Shown: positions 35,247 through 44,742 of the stretch, in pieces | Layout of the letters: each line of letters begins with the position of its first letter | Position numbering within the stretch: the stretch's first letter is position 1 | DNA from: Ilyomonas sp965199845 | GTDB lineage: Bacteria > Bacteroidota > Bacteroidia > Chitinophagales > Chitinophagaceae | Length of the DNA stretch: 64,000 nt | Direction: 5' to 3' | NCBI GenBank assembly: GCA_965199845.1 | Contig: CBDATZ010000009.1 | Coordinates: forward strand, 1 to 64,000 | Notes under the pieces: model-generated | Seen by the model: the letters and a program-made list of their open reading frames with translations, nothing else | Databases searched by the model: none | What the model was told of the DNA's origin: nothing | Made by a program: the position numbers and the translations under genes

Positions 35247-36074
35247 TTACTGTTTAAAACAAAAAATATTTAGCTGCACATCATAAGGATAGATATTTTT
35301 ATTTCGGCTAAACGGTGTTTGATAAACGGGCGCAGCTTCTTTTATATAATAAGCAAATCCATTTTCGGTTACCATCTGTAATATTTCATTTAGTCTGAAA
35401 TTTTGAGCAAAAGAACCATGATACTCTATAAAAAGATGTTGAATTTGCGCGAGCTTAGTTTGTATATCTTTTAAAACTTCATACTCTGCTCCTTCAATAT
35501 CAAGTTTAAGGAAATCTACTTTCCTGTCAATAATATCAAACAAACGTACAGCGTTTACCGATGAAGAGTTGGTTTCAGATGAGCCGGATGTGTCTATCTT
35601 ACTACTCATATTGCCTTCGTGAGAGAAGTTAAGAACTGTGTTTTCTTTCCATACAGCTTCATTTTTTAATTCGATTTTATGAAAGCCAAAAGAAGAAACA
35701 TTCTTTGTCAGCAGATCAAAATTTGTTTTATCCGGTTCAAAAGCAATTACAAAAGCATCTGTGTGTTTTGTCTTAAGATAAATAACACTTAAACCAATAT
35801 GCGCACCACAATCAATAATAAAAGCATTTTCGGGCAATGAAATTTTATAAACTTCTTCTATAAATATTTCGTCCAAACCATGCAAAACTTCATTTCCGTT
35901 TTTAAAATATAATTTTTTATTCAGTAAGTTTTGTTCATGAATTTGATTGCCTTGTATGGCCCGGGTTTTCTTTACCTCTGCCCAGGTAAAACCAAGCGCT
36001 TTATACTTGTTTGCAAACAGCGTATCAATCTTCGACTGTATATCTTTTTTTACATTTTTTAATAGTGAACTCAT
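35247..36074 (-). CDS. FkbM-family methyltransferase
   Basis: A 275-aa SAM-dependent methyltransferase. The SAM-binding strand is FIIDCGAHIGLSVIYLK, then VIAFEPDKTNFDLLTKNV, and KVDFLKLDIEGAEYEVLKDI is the typical FkbM motif. Such enzymes O-methylate sugars or natural products. It lies 15 nt downstream of a GT2 gene on the same strand, so it may methylate a surface glycan. Confidence 0.9.
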   Translation of the reverse strand: MSSLLKNVKKDIQSKIDTLFANKYKALGFTWAEVKKTRAIQGNQIHEQNLLNKKLYFKNGNEVLHGLDEIFIEEVYKISLPENAFIIDCGAHIGLSVIYLKTKHTDAFVIAFEPDKTNFDLLTKNVSSFGFHKIELKNEAVWKENTVLNFSHEGNMSSKIDTSGSSETNSSSVNAVRLFDIIDRKVDFLKLDIEGAEYEVLKDIQTKLAQIQHLFIEYHGSFAQNFRLNEILQMVTENGFAYYIKEAAPVYQTPFSRNKNIYPYDVQLNIFCFKQ

Positions 36075-36089
36075 AAATTTTTCAACAAT

Positions 36090-36944
36090 TTATTGTTTAT
36101 GAAATTGTCCCATTTTCCCATTCTTAAAATCACGGTAAGCTTTTATTAGAAAATGAAACGCCTTTCTTTTTTCCTTGCCGTACAGCAAATTATTCTTGAT
36201 TCTGTTTAACAAAGCTTCTCGTCTGTATTTATCATTTTGGGCAAACTGATTTCCGTACCGTTTGCCCACATACAAGTAATTTCTTACCATATAATACAAC
36301 CGGATAGGCGAATGTAAAACACGAGGTGTAGAAGCTAAATTTTTTAATGATTTATGGTAACTGACATTACCCAAATAATGAATCATAAACACATTTGGAA
36401 ACTTTACAATTTTATATCCCTTTGTAATGGCCCGGTAACAATATTCCAAATCAACCTCATCTATAAAAAGAGCTTCATCAAAACCTCCGATTTCATCAAA
36501 TAACTGGAGATTGACAATGCTTCCCGATGTAATTAATTGAAACACTTCTTTCCCGCTACAATCTTTTGTTGTGGTTCGATCCTCATATTCCACTCCAAAC
36601 ATCGCCGTTGTATATTTATGCAGATAACTGCCCGCACACAACAGGTAATCCGGCACCACGCCATCTTCAAAACACGAGTCCTGATCCATTGTAAGCAGCC
36701 AGTTACAACCTTCATGTATTGCCAAAGCAGCCGCTTCATTCAGTCTTTTAGCAATGCCGCTGTTCGCGCCATCGTAAAGTATTTGTACCTTATCAAAAGA
36801 CAAAAGCTGAGTCGCTACAGAACTTTGTTTGTCTTCTGTATTATCAGCTACGTATAGCTTATCTATGTAAGGAAGATATGACTCAACATTACGTACCACA
36901 TCTGCTTCCGGATGATACAAAATAACAACGCCCGCAACCGCCAT
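36090..36944 (-). CDS. GT2-family glycosyltransferase (rhamnosyltransferase-like)
   Basis: A 284-aa glycosyltransferase. It opens MAVAGVVILYHPEADVVRNVESYLPYIDKLYVADNT, has the DQD nucleotide-sugar motif (LLTMDQDSCFE) and FLIDEVDLEYCYRAI near the catalytic base. I start at 36944; the open frame extends upstream, but that part crosses a minus-strand terminator and is not conserved. Probably co-transcribed with the FkbM gene. Confidence 0.9.
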   Translation of the reverse strand: MAVAGVVILYHPEADVVRNVESYLPYIDKLYVADNTEDKQSSVATQLLSFDKVQILYDGANSGIAKRLNEAAALAIHEGCNWLLTMDQDSCFEDGVVPDYLLCAGSYLHKYTTAMFGVEYEDRTTTKDCSGKEVFQLITSGSIVNLQLFDEIGGFDEALFIDEVDLEYCYRAITKGYKIVKFPNVFMIHYLGNVSYHKSLKNLASTPRVLHSPIRLYYMVRNYLYVGKRYGNQFAQNDKYRREALLNRIKNNLLYGKEKRKAFHFLIKAYRDFKNGKMGQFHKQ

Positions 36945-37030
36945 GTTTCTTTTTTGCCGGCAAATGTAAACACTGGTTGTAAAATGGTTTTTATTACTTT
37001 TAAAGAGCCTTAAAACATAAGTCAAATAAA

Positions 37031-37058
37031 ACAAAAAAGCCCCGCAAAAGCAGGGCTT
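37031..37058 (-). terminator. Intrinsic terminator of the Asn/Asp/Arg-rich protein gene
   Basis: On the minus strand AAGCCCTGC and GCGGGGCTT pair around TTTT and are followed by TTTTTTGT. It lies 30 bp after the stop of the gene at 37088-37594. Confidence 0.85.
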
Positions 37059-37087
37059 GTATTCACTCAAACAAAACACAACTCTCT

Positions 37088-37594
37088 TTATAACTGCGTA
37101 CCCAGAATAAAGCCTAACACGCCACCCAATAATACGCCGCCGCCAAACGATTTCAGCTTCGCGGCACGTTCACGTTTTAAACGATCTATTTCGCGGTTAC
37201 GTTCCCAATTATTTATACCGCGGTTGTTGCGATAATCATCAATACGACGATCATAATCGTGGTTAATGCGATCCATTTCTGCACGACGGTCACGATCATT
37301 CATGCGGTCGAAACCTCTGCCTCTGTCATCATTCCTGTGCATGTCTATCGCACGGTCAGGACGAAAGTTCGGATCATCATTATGCATACGCGCATCGGTA
37401 TTATCGAAACCACCGGAACCCTTATTCCAGCGAGAATCGTTGTTGCGGTTGTCGTCGCCGTTGTTATTATAAAAATGGTCGTTGCGGGACGCATTGCGGT
37501 TATCATTACCGCGATTATCGAATGGCTTATCATACTGCGCAAACAGGGCAGAAAAAGTAACCAAAGCCATAAATAGTGTAAACATCTTTTTCAT
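37088..37594 (-). CDS. Secreted Asn/Asp/Arg-rich protein with C-terminal glycine zipper
   Basis: A 168-aa protein. Residues 1-19 form a signal peptide (KKMFTLFMALVTFSALFAQ). The middle is low-complexity and dominated by N, D and R. A basic helix (NREIDRLKRERAAKLKSFG) leads to a glycine-zipper hydrophobic end (GGGVLLGGVLGFILGTQL). It is likely an outer-membrane or periplasmic protein; function unknown. It has its own terminator. Confidence 0.75.
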   Translation of the reverse strand: MKKMFTLFMALVTFSALFAQYDKPFDNRGNDNRNASRNDHFYNNNGDDNRNNDSRWNKGSGGFDNTDARMHNDDPNFRPDRAIDMHRNDDRGRGFDRMNDRDRRAEMDRINHDYDRRIDDYRNNRGINNWERNREIDRLKRERAAKLKSFGGGVLLGGVLGFILGTQL

Positions 37595-37724
37595 ATTCTA
37601 TCGTTTTATTTGTTATGAATATGAGATGTTGTATTTGCCTTCGCGTTTAAATAGAGATGTGTTAAGAGCGGGTGAATGTGTGGATGTGAAATTTTATAAT
37701 TTATTGATTATTCAATATGCCTAT

Positions 37725-39085
37725 TTAATTATGCTCTGTGTAAGTTTTTTTTAATAATAAAGAGTTTTTATCAGAAGCAGTAATACATATTTCATTAGCT
37801 ATATCGTTATAGTCAGCATTATATAATTTATTTACAAAAACAACTAAGCTTTCATCATAAGGTATTATCATTTGTTTACTTTGTAAGATATCTGTAATGA
37901 TATTACCAGCTAATAACAAATTAGTATCAGCCAATTTAAAAACATGTTTCATGTAATGATTAAGATGATACTTATTATTAGATAGATTCTGTGAAATTAT
38001 TTTTACAATATCAGCAATCTCGTTATTCAGTTCGTTTATATCTTCAAGAAGCCATAAAAGTTTTCCGTATATAGAATTAAGCGATTCCTTATTTCTGATG
38101 ATATTTAGCAAATGCTTTATAACAGTTTTCTTTTCTTCATCATTTAGCCATTTCGTTATTCTTGATTCTCGTACAAAACTATCAAGCTGTTCAAAATTTT
38201 GTTTAAGAAAAATTTCATTCAGAATACTATTTTCTTTGGTAATATCTATTTTTAAGAAATGCCATTCATATAAAGCATAAGTTGTTAATGAATCAACCTC
38301 TCTTCCTTTTGATGTTAATTCTTCAACAGCTTTTGAAAAGACATTATTAGCTTTTAAAAAATCATACACATTTCTACTTTTTTGAAACAAACCGGAAAAG
38401 CAACCATGTAATGTATAAACCAAATGTTGATTATTACTTTCATCAAAAATTTTGTTTGCGTTTGTATAAACCCAATCTTTATCAAAGTATAAAAACCAAG
38501 ATAAATAGACACCTAAGATTATTGAAAAGTCTTTATCTGCAATCTTATTTCTTACTAATCTAACTGTAAAGTATTCTTCAGTTGTATTGTTCCATTTTTT
38601 ACCAAGTCCTTCTACTGGAAATTTCTCTGCCCAAGTCGTAGTAATATTTAAAAGGGATTCTAATAATTGTCCTTGTAACGAATTTAATACTTGATCTAAA
38701 TGACTATGATTGACATTTTCATTGTCATCAAAAAAATCTTGATTTTTCAGGAGTGTTATTGCAATTGTTTCTAACAACAGTAGATCTTCTTTCTCAAAGT
38801 CGAATAATGGTTTAGTTTGAACCAGCGCATCAATAAGACGTGTAATTGATGATACTAACCAACGCCTATAATTTCTTTCTCCATTTTCATTATTTGTAAA
38901 GCTTTCAGAGTTTACTTTTTTTTCAACAAAATCCAAAACAGGTTTATAATCTAAAATCTTACTGCTTTTGATAGCAGAAGTTAATCCTTCAAGAAGTCCA
39001 TTTACATAAACTGATTGTAATGGAACTAATAATTTAATCTTATTTAAATACTTATCAGGATTATCAGCAGCCAATGAACTAAATA
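37725..39085 (-). pseudogene. Large helical protein, 3' half, cut by an IS982-like element
   Basis: About 453 codons of the C-terminal half of a protein whose first half is at 40016-41897. The open frame continues upstream of the first possible start as GLFSSLAADNPDKYLNK and is stopped only within the IS end. Placing the two flanks together gives ...GLSQLN-I-FSSLAADNPDKYL... in frame and a protein of about 1,080 aa. The fragment is rich in Leu, Asn and Lys and looks all-helical. No family recognised. Confidence 0.75.
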
Positions 39086-40015
39086 ACCCAAGTTGCTAGT
39101 TATAGAATAAGAGAACAGAGCAAGGGATAAGGAATAATTTTGAGTTACCACACTTAAAATTATGTACCGATGCTCTGTGAGGATAAAATTATAGCTCTTT
39201 ATTGTATTGTGGATGACATTTTAAAAGCAGTTGAACACAAGGAAGATAAAAGAAGGAAAGTAAGTGATAGCGAAGTGATTACAACAGCCCTTGTATCGGC
39301 TCTTTACTTTGGTGGTCATCAGGACAACGCAAGACAGTTCATGAAGATAGCAAAGCTGGTTCCCCGTATGTTGGATAAGAGTCGTTTCAACCGGCGTCTG
39401 CATGAGGTAGCAGAATTGCTGTTCAGCCTGTTCTATCAGATCGGTCATTGTTTGAAGACAGCTGCCGGTGCATCCGAATACATCATTGATTCTTTCCCAG
39501 TGGCAGTATGTGACAACATTCGTATCAGCCGTTCAAGACTGCTCAGCGGAAAGCAATGGAGAGGAAAACAGGCAAGCATGAGAAGATACTTTTATGGAGT
39601 AAAAGTGCAGGTGCTCTCTACTGCACAAGGCATTCCGGTTGAGTTCTGCTTTGTGCCGGGATGTGAAAGCGATGTACAGGGACTGAAAAAACTTTCCCTG
39701 GCAGTGGCAGCAGAAAGTAAAATATATGGCGATGCGGCTTACACCGATTACACCATAGAAGATGATATGAAAGAAACGGATGGGATTGAACTGATGATAC
39801 AGCGCAGAAGCAATGCAAAGAGAAAAGATGAGCCATGGATGAGCTTTCTGAAAGAACAAATGAGGAAAAGAATCGAAACCACATTCAGTGAGATCAAAGC
39901 CTTGTTTCTCAGAACCATTCATGCTGTAACTTTCAAAGGGTTTCTTCTCAAACTTGTCCTTTTTATCCTTGCTTTTACTCTTAATAAAATCCCTTGATTA
40001 ACTAACAACTTGAAT
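39086..40015 (+). mobile_element. IS982-like insertion sequence splitting a large gene
   Basis: About 930 bp. Inverted ends are ACCCAAGTTGCTAGTTA (left) and ATTCAAGTTGTTAGTTA (right, minus strand), and similarity may extend outwards through TAAATAA on both sides. No clear direct target duplication is visible, so the exact ends are uncertain by several bases. It contains one intact transposase gene. It differs from the IS982 copy at 27988-28996. Confidence 0.85.
39170..39997 (+). CDS. IS982-like transposase
   Basis: A 275-aa DDE transposase. Catalytic residues are D in YIIDSFPVAVCDN, D in KIYGDAAYTDYT and E in KRIETTFSEIKAL, with YFYGVKVQVLSTAQG between them. The arrangement is the same as in the transposase at 28074-28982, but the sequences are clearly different. 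Intact. Confidence 0.9.
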   Translation: MLCEDKIIALYCIVDDILKAVEHKEDKRRKVSDSEVITTALVSALYFGGHQDNARQFMKIAKLVPRMLDKSRFNRRLHEVAELLFSLFYQIGHCLKTAAGASEYIIDSFPVAVCDNIRISRSRLLSGKQWRGKQASMRRYFYGVKVQVLSTAQGIPVEFCFVPGCESDVQGLKKLSLAVAAESKIYGDAAYTDYTIEDDMKETDGIELMIQRRSNAKRKDEPWMSFLKEQMRKRIETTFSEIKALFLRTIHAVTFKGFLLKLVLFILAFTLNKIP

Positions 40016-41897
40016 TATTTAATTGACTCAATCCTCTTTCAGTAATATTATTAAAATGGTCAGGCTGAAAATCGTTTATATAAGCTATTTGTTCTTCAAT
40101 AGAAAAGAGCTGAAATTGTTCTGCGTCTTTTGGAATACTCTCACCAATGTATGATGTGTAATAAGAATCAAATTCCGGATGCTCAAAACTCCAATTATTT
40201 AAGCTATCATAATAACTAACTTTTTCTATTAAATAATCATCAGTATTTTTTGCTGTCTCATCAAATGCTAATAACCATTTTCTGATATTATAATATCGGT
40301 TGTCAGTTGCTGAATAATTATCAGTATTTACTTCGTATTCCTTTATTTTTTCAATCCAATCAATGACTAATTTAATTTGTTCACTGTTATAAGCGGCTGA
40401 TGTTTGTTGAATGATTGTATAAGGCTCATGAGTATTTATGTTATCTATATTGTACTTTGAAATAAATTTCCACCAAAACTCCTGAAATAGCACAAAATTT
40501 ATCCGGATAAAATTTAATCCAAGTCTTCGCAGTATTCGTATATCACTTTCAATTAAATGAGCAGTTAATTCCTTTAGTTCGTCAGGTGCTAAATAACAAG
40601 AATAATCTCTTATAAAATTTACTAATTCAGTTTCCCAAATATTATATGCATGCGATTGATTCGTAACCTCAATTGAAGGAAAATCCATACTCGAGAATGA
40701 AAATGGTCGTTCTTTTTTGATATTTTTAATCTTATTAAGGCATATTTTGATAGCTGAAGTCCCGATCAATTTAACAATTTCTTTTCCATAATTTTTGGAG
40801 AACTCACTTACAAGATAATCATCAATAAAGAAATCAATTTGTACTTCGTCTGCAAGCTGTATATCCATTAAAATTCCTCCAGGTATTCTTGAGACAGAAT
40901 AGCCAAATACATAATCTAATAAGTTTTCGATACTCTCTTTATCAGAGTTTCTTAAATACTTATCAGTACCTTTCTCAACTAAATTTCCACTATAAATATT
41001 CCAAGCAGGTTGTATTGCTTTTGCATTAATTTTTTTAAAGAATGCTTTAGTTTGATTTGTGAAAGGATAATTTTTTAAATTGACTATGATGTCAGTTAAA
41101 GTATTTATTGAATAAGTATAAAGTAGTATTTTCTCTTCTATATAAGCTTGGGTAATATCATTGAGAATTGCCGCAATTTTTTTTAATGCTCCTGTATCAT
41201 CTGTTGATGAAATATTTAACAAATATCGAAGTGGATACCATTCTATAAGCGTTCCTTCTTCGTTTATTTTTGGCGCAGAACTTATCTCAAAAAAATTTTC
41301 TTTAATTAAAGTATCTAGCCAAGCAATGTTGTCAAGATTTTGAAAGAAATAGAATTCCGCTTGTGGAGAACTTATCACTCGTTTAAAAAGAAGTAGTTGA
41401 TTTTTAACCGGAGGAAGATTTTTGATAAAAACATCTATGCGATTACTTATGCTATAAAACGAACCAATAAAAACTATTAATACTTCTTCATATTGTCTCC
41501 ACAAATCAATCATATTTTGTGGCTCCCTCAATGGTTGATATAATTTACCTCTATGAGCAAACTTGTGAAAGTTTTTAGCTATCGTATACCATTTTTTTGC
41601 AAGTTTATTATCTGGATCAGATGTGCCAACAGCTTTTAAAATAGATTCTCGATGGCTTTCTTTTATTTCATCCTGTTCACATATATCTTTTTCTTGTATT
41701 AAAGTGTTTTCTTTTACAATAAAAATATCTCTCAAACCTCCGTCAATTTCTCTAGCAAGATGTGCTAATAGATTTGCTTTTGAATTGAGCGTATTTAAAG
41801 GATCAATTAGTTTGGTACCGTCTAAATAAAGATCAGCAATCGCTTCGCTAATTTGTTTTAGACCCTGATATATTTTATTTTGCTGTTCAGTAAGCAT
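40016..41897 (-). pseudogene. Large helical protein, 5' half, cut by an IS982-like element
   Basis: The first 627 codons of the split gene; the present frame stops at 40002 inside the IS. The N-terminus has a conserved-looking block (NLLAHLAREIDGGLRDIF, about residues 46-63) and a second one (KNFHKFAHRGKLYQPLREPQNMIDLWRQYEEVL, about 108-140). The rest is helical without visible catalytic motifs, signal peptide or membrane segments. As a lone accessory gene among core genes it could be a defence protein, but I cannot assign it. Its downstream half is 37725-39085. Confidence 0.75.
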
Positions 41898-42030
41898 TTA
41901 TTAGGCTTTATAAAATTTTGATATTTGTAAAAATAAAATTTAAAGTCATAAAATTTTCCATTTATTCACTTTCCCTCTCACAATTCCCGGCACAATTCTC
42001 TCTTTCTCTTCTTCATAAAAACAAATACCT

Positions 42031-42438
42031 ATGAACAAACCGATTCCACGCCGCATACATGGATTGTTAGATTATGCTTATGTAACCGCGGTTGCACATT
42101 TACCCGAAATGATAGGTTTTCATAAAAACAAAAACGCCACAAAATTTTTCCGTGCGTTAAGCGCAACTGTTTTTACAGCAACCGCAGCAACACGCGCTGA
42201 ATGGGGAGCGGTTAAAATCATTTCTTACAAAAAGCATTTGGTTGTAGATGCGGTGTTGAGCACTGTAGCCATTGCTGCGCCGTGGTTGCTGGGCTTTTCG
42301 AACAACAAAAAAGCAACGGCTACCAGTGTTGCGCTTGGCTTTATCGGATATGCAGTTGTTGCTTTGTCAGAACCGGAAAACATGCCGGTAACTAAAGATG
42401 CGTATGAAGGAACAAAAGAAAAAGTATTAGCCTCGTAA
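42031..42438 (+). CDS. SPW-repeat-like small membrane protein
   Basis: A 135-aa protein. It starts with RRIHGLLDYAYVTAVAHLPEM and has two or three hydrophobic segments, including VVDAVLSTVAIAAPWLLGFSN, which resembles the SPW family (HGxLDY ... PWxLGF). An inner-membrane protein of unknown function. The tail PVTKDAYEGTKEKV is soluble. Confidence 0.65.
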   Translation: MNKPIPRRIHGLLDYAYVTAVAHLPEMIGFHKNKNATKFFRALSATVFTATAATRAEWGAVKIISYKKHLVVDAVLSTVAIAAPWLLGFSNNKKATATSVALGFIGYAVVALSEPENMPVTKDAYEGTKEKVLAS

Positions 42439-42466
42439 AAGGCTTCGATATCTTCAGAGAGTGTCG

Positions 42467-42509
42467 GTTGAACCTCGGAGAATATCGCGATACTCTCCGA
42501 GGTTCAAAC
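42467..42509. repeat. 43-nt nearly perfect palindrome
   Basis: GTTGAACCTCGGAGA pairs with TCTCCGAGGTTCAAC; the centre ATATCGCGATA is itself palindromic. Only one base pair is mismatched. No T-run follows, so it is not an ordinary terminator on the plus strand. It lies 29 bp after the SPW-like gene. Confidence 0.75.
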
Positions 42510-42531
42510 AAGGCCAAAAGTTCAGGCATAA

Positions 42532-42563
42532 AAAAAGGGAAGAACTATTTGAATTCTTCCCTC
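42532..42563 (-). terminator. Intrinsic terminator of the small basic protein gene
   Basis: On the minus strand GGGAAGAA pairs with TTCTTCCC around a short loop and is followed by TTTTTTT. It starts about 21 bp after the stop of the ORF at 42584-42724. Confidence 0.8.
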
Positions 42564-42583
42564 AACAGCAAGTTGGTTTTTAG

Positions 42584-42724
42584 TTACGCAACAGCGTTCA
42601 TTGCAGCATTTAGCTCCATAACCTGGCTTGTTTTGTCTACCTTCTTTTTCTTTTTTGTAAACTTTTTTTTCAAATTCTCATAAATGGTTTTCACATCTGG
42701 GATGCGCATTTTGGTTGCGGCCAT
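42584..42724 (-). CDS. 46-aa basic small protein
   Basis: Short minus-strand ORF beginning MAATKMRIPDVKTIYENL, with a lysine cluster (KKKFTKKKKK) and the end VMELNAAMNAVA. A good intrinsic terminator lies directly downstream on the same strand, which supports a real transcript. Upstream the frame is open for about 20 codons without a better start. No family recognised. It might be a nucleic-acid-binding or ribosome-associated peptide, but that is a guess from charge alone. Confidence 0.55.
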   Translation of the reverse strand: MAATKMRIPDVKTIYENLKKKFTKKKKKVDKTSQVMELNAAMNAVA

Positions 42725-42951
42725 AATTCCATCGTAAAACGATAATACGCCTCTGTAAGCCGAGCTAAAGATAAACAGCTAAACAGCATATGCACAAGTG
42801 TTTGCGCCGGTTTAAAGCATCTTTTAAGCCTTTAACCGATTAAACAAAAAAGCTTTAATCTGTCTTTAATTTTTATTGCTCTTTTTACCGCAAAAAATAC
42901 CTGCCGAGCCCTTGCAGCAGATATTTTTTTACCAGGAATGTATAGCAGTTT

Positions 42952-43782
42952 TTATTTAATTCTTTGCTGTAAGAAAGCCAGTGCTTTTGCATTTGCATCG
43001 GCTGCCGCTTCTTTATTATAAACCGGGTTACTGGGGTTGGCAAACGCATGGTCGGCATCGTATTCATACGTCTTTACGTTTTTACCTGCCGCTTTCATAT
43101 TGTCTTCAAATTGCTTTACTACTTCCGGCGTAATATGACCATCTTTTTTTGCAAAAAAACCAATCACATCACAGTTTAATGTCTTTAGTTTACTTACATC
43201 CTGCTCCGGCATTCCATAATACATCACGCAACCTTTTACCTGACTGCCGCCAAGTAAAGCGGTTTGCAAACTCCAGCCGCCACCGAAGCACCAGCCAAGC
43301 GTATATACATTCGCTTTATCGCCCACGTAGGCAAACGCACCTTTAATGATGCTCATAATACGTGCGTTGTTGGCGCCCTGCATTAATTTACCCGCTTCTT
43401 CCCTGTCTGTGGTTGCTTTGTTATCATATAAATCCAAAGCAATCACGTTGATGCCCAGTTCGTCGGCGAGCCTTTCTGATTCTTGTTTTATGTAATCATT
43501 TAAACCCCACCATTCGTGTATCACAAATAAATAATTGGCATTGGTTTTTTCGGCTTTTATCTCGAAAGCATGAGCGGTTGTTCCGTCTGTCAGTTTGTAA
43601 TTAATGTCGGCGCCGCGTTTGGCTACATATTCAAATGGTAAAGGTTCAGCATGTTCGTCTCTGAACTTTTTATCTTTTGCCATATTGGCAAACTGGTCGG
43701 TGGCTTTAACGCAACAAGACATTTGTGCCTGTGCAAACTGAACGCATAACAGCGCAAGAAAAAGAGATAAAATCGTTTTCAT
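42952..43782 (-). CDS. Secreted dienelactone-hydrolase-family protein
   Basis: A 276-aa alpha/beta hydrolase starting with a signal peptide (KTILSLFLALLCVQFAQA). The nucleophile elbow LGWCFGGGWS has Cys as in dienelactone hydrolase; the Asp-His pair is in FFAKKDGHI and YEYDADHAFANPSN. Substrate unknown. I start at the ATG at 43782, directly before the signal peptide; a longer frame to 43851 would hide the signal. Confidence 0.9.
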   Translation of the reverse strand: MKTILSLFLALLCVQFAQAQMSCCVKATDQFANMAKDKKFRDEHAEPLPFEYVAKRGADINYKLTDGTTAHAFEIKAEKTNANYLFVIHEWWGLNDYIKQESERLADELGINVIALDLYDNKATTDREEAGKLMQGANNARIMSIIKGAFAYVGDKANVYTLGWCFGGGWSLQTALLGGSQVKGCVMYYGMPEQDVSKLKTLNCDVIGFFAKKDGHITPEVVKQFEDNMKAAGKNVKTYEYDADHAFANPSNPVYNKEAAADANAKALAFLQQRIK

Positions 43783-44151
43783 AGTGACTTGATATTTAGT
43801 AATTGTATAAAGATACGCGTAAGTACGATTTTGGTTTGCTGCCGCAAACAAAGAATATTTATGTTACGAGCTTTTGATACTCCGGTTGATCTTTACTTGC
43901 GACGCTCCGTTCAACGTTCGGGGCAAAGATTTGGCAAGATTAAACTACAATGCAAAAGGTAAAAACAGCAAATGTAATAACAGGAAAAGCGAAGCAATTT
44001 GTAAATACCAACCAGAGACGCGATTACTTTGTAAACAGGTTTATTTGCAAAGTCGCGACAATTTCATTTTATGCAACAATAATTTTTTACGCTTCTTGAT
44101 ACATATCATTAGCGTAAAAAAGTATATTTTATCCGCCATTATAAAATTTAC
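43783..44151. other. Gene-free region with two stem-loops
   Basis: Between the PyrR-like gene and the dienelactone hydrolase gene, both on the minus strand. A structured element at 44019-44057 pairs CGCG-(ATT)-ACTTTG with CAAAGT-CGCG and has an inner AAAC/GTTT stem. A second 11-bp stem TTTTTTACGCT/AGCGTAAAAAA is at 44083-44121 and may be the terminator of the PyrR-like gene. A 114-codon plus-strand frame here has no credible features. Confidence 0.6.
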
Positions 44152-44670
44152 CTACGCTTCTACCAGGTTCGATTTAATAAATGCGCCCATCACTTCGTTT
44201 CCTTCAATTACAACCTGAATATAATCTTCTACTGTAGTGGCAAGCGACAAGCCTACATAATCGGGTTTTATCGGGAATTGTTTGTGCATACGTTCTACCA
44301 AAACCAGTATCTGCACACGGTTTGGCCGAAAGTTTAGTAAAGGCTTTAATGCATACATCAGCGTGCGGCCGCTGTTGCTGACATCATCTACCAGTATGAT
44401 GTTTTTACCTGTAAAATCTATGTTCTCGCTTAGTGTAATGTCGGATGGCGTTTGCTTATCAAGCATTACCGAAAGCAATTGTATATCTGCTTTAATATAG
44501 TCAACCAAAAACGCACTGATTTGCCTGGCTATCACCATGCCGCTCTGCCTGATACCGATAAGCACCAGCGGATGATTTTCTTCGCTTATATCTTCAGCAA
44601 TCTGCAAAGCCATCCGGTGAAGTTTTTCCAGCGCCGCTTCTTTAGTCAATACATAATTATTCTCAGCCAT
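44152..44670 (-). CDS. pyrR: PyrR-like phosphoribosyltransferase
   Basis: A 172-aa type I phosphoribosyltransferase. The PRPP-binding motif is IILVDDVSNSGRTLMYAL, and LIGIRQSGMVIARQI is the loop typical of PyrR. PyrR proteins act as uracil phosphoribosyltransferases and, in many bacteria, regulate pyr genes through RNA binding; no pyr genes are in this window. I start at 44670 (MAENNYVLTKEAAL); the longer frame to 44748 overlaps the divergent Fe-S gene. Confidence 0.8.
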   Translation of the reverse strand: MAENNYVLTKEAALEKLHRMALQIAEDISEENHPLVLIGIRQSGMVIARQISAFLVDYIKADIQLLSVMLDKQTPSDITLSENIDFTGKNIILVDDVSNSGRTLMYALKPLLNFRPNRVQILVLVERMHKQFPIKPDYVGLSLATTVEDYIQVVIEGNEVMGAFIKSNLVEA

Positions 44671-44742
44671 TCTATTTGGTTTGCCGCTCAAATGTAATAA
44701 CATTAACGCATCTTCATTTATCTTGCAAGCCAACTTTCTTAT

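Noticed and set aside
36945..37079. Longer N-terminus for the GT2 protein
   Set aside because: It would cross a strong minus-strand terminator and precedes the conserved GT2 start.
39079..40022. TA or TTA as target duplication of the second IS982-like element
   Set aside because: Too short to distinguish from chance, and inconsistent with the 6-9 bp usual for IS982.
43874..44218. 114-codon plus-strand frame
   Set aside because: Covers stem-loops and the end of the PyrR-like gene on the other strand; atypical composition.
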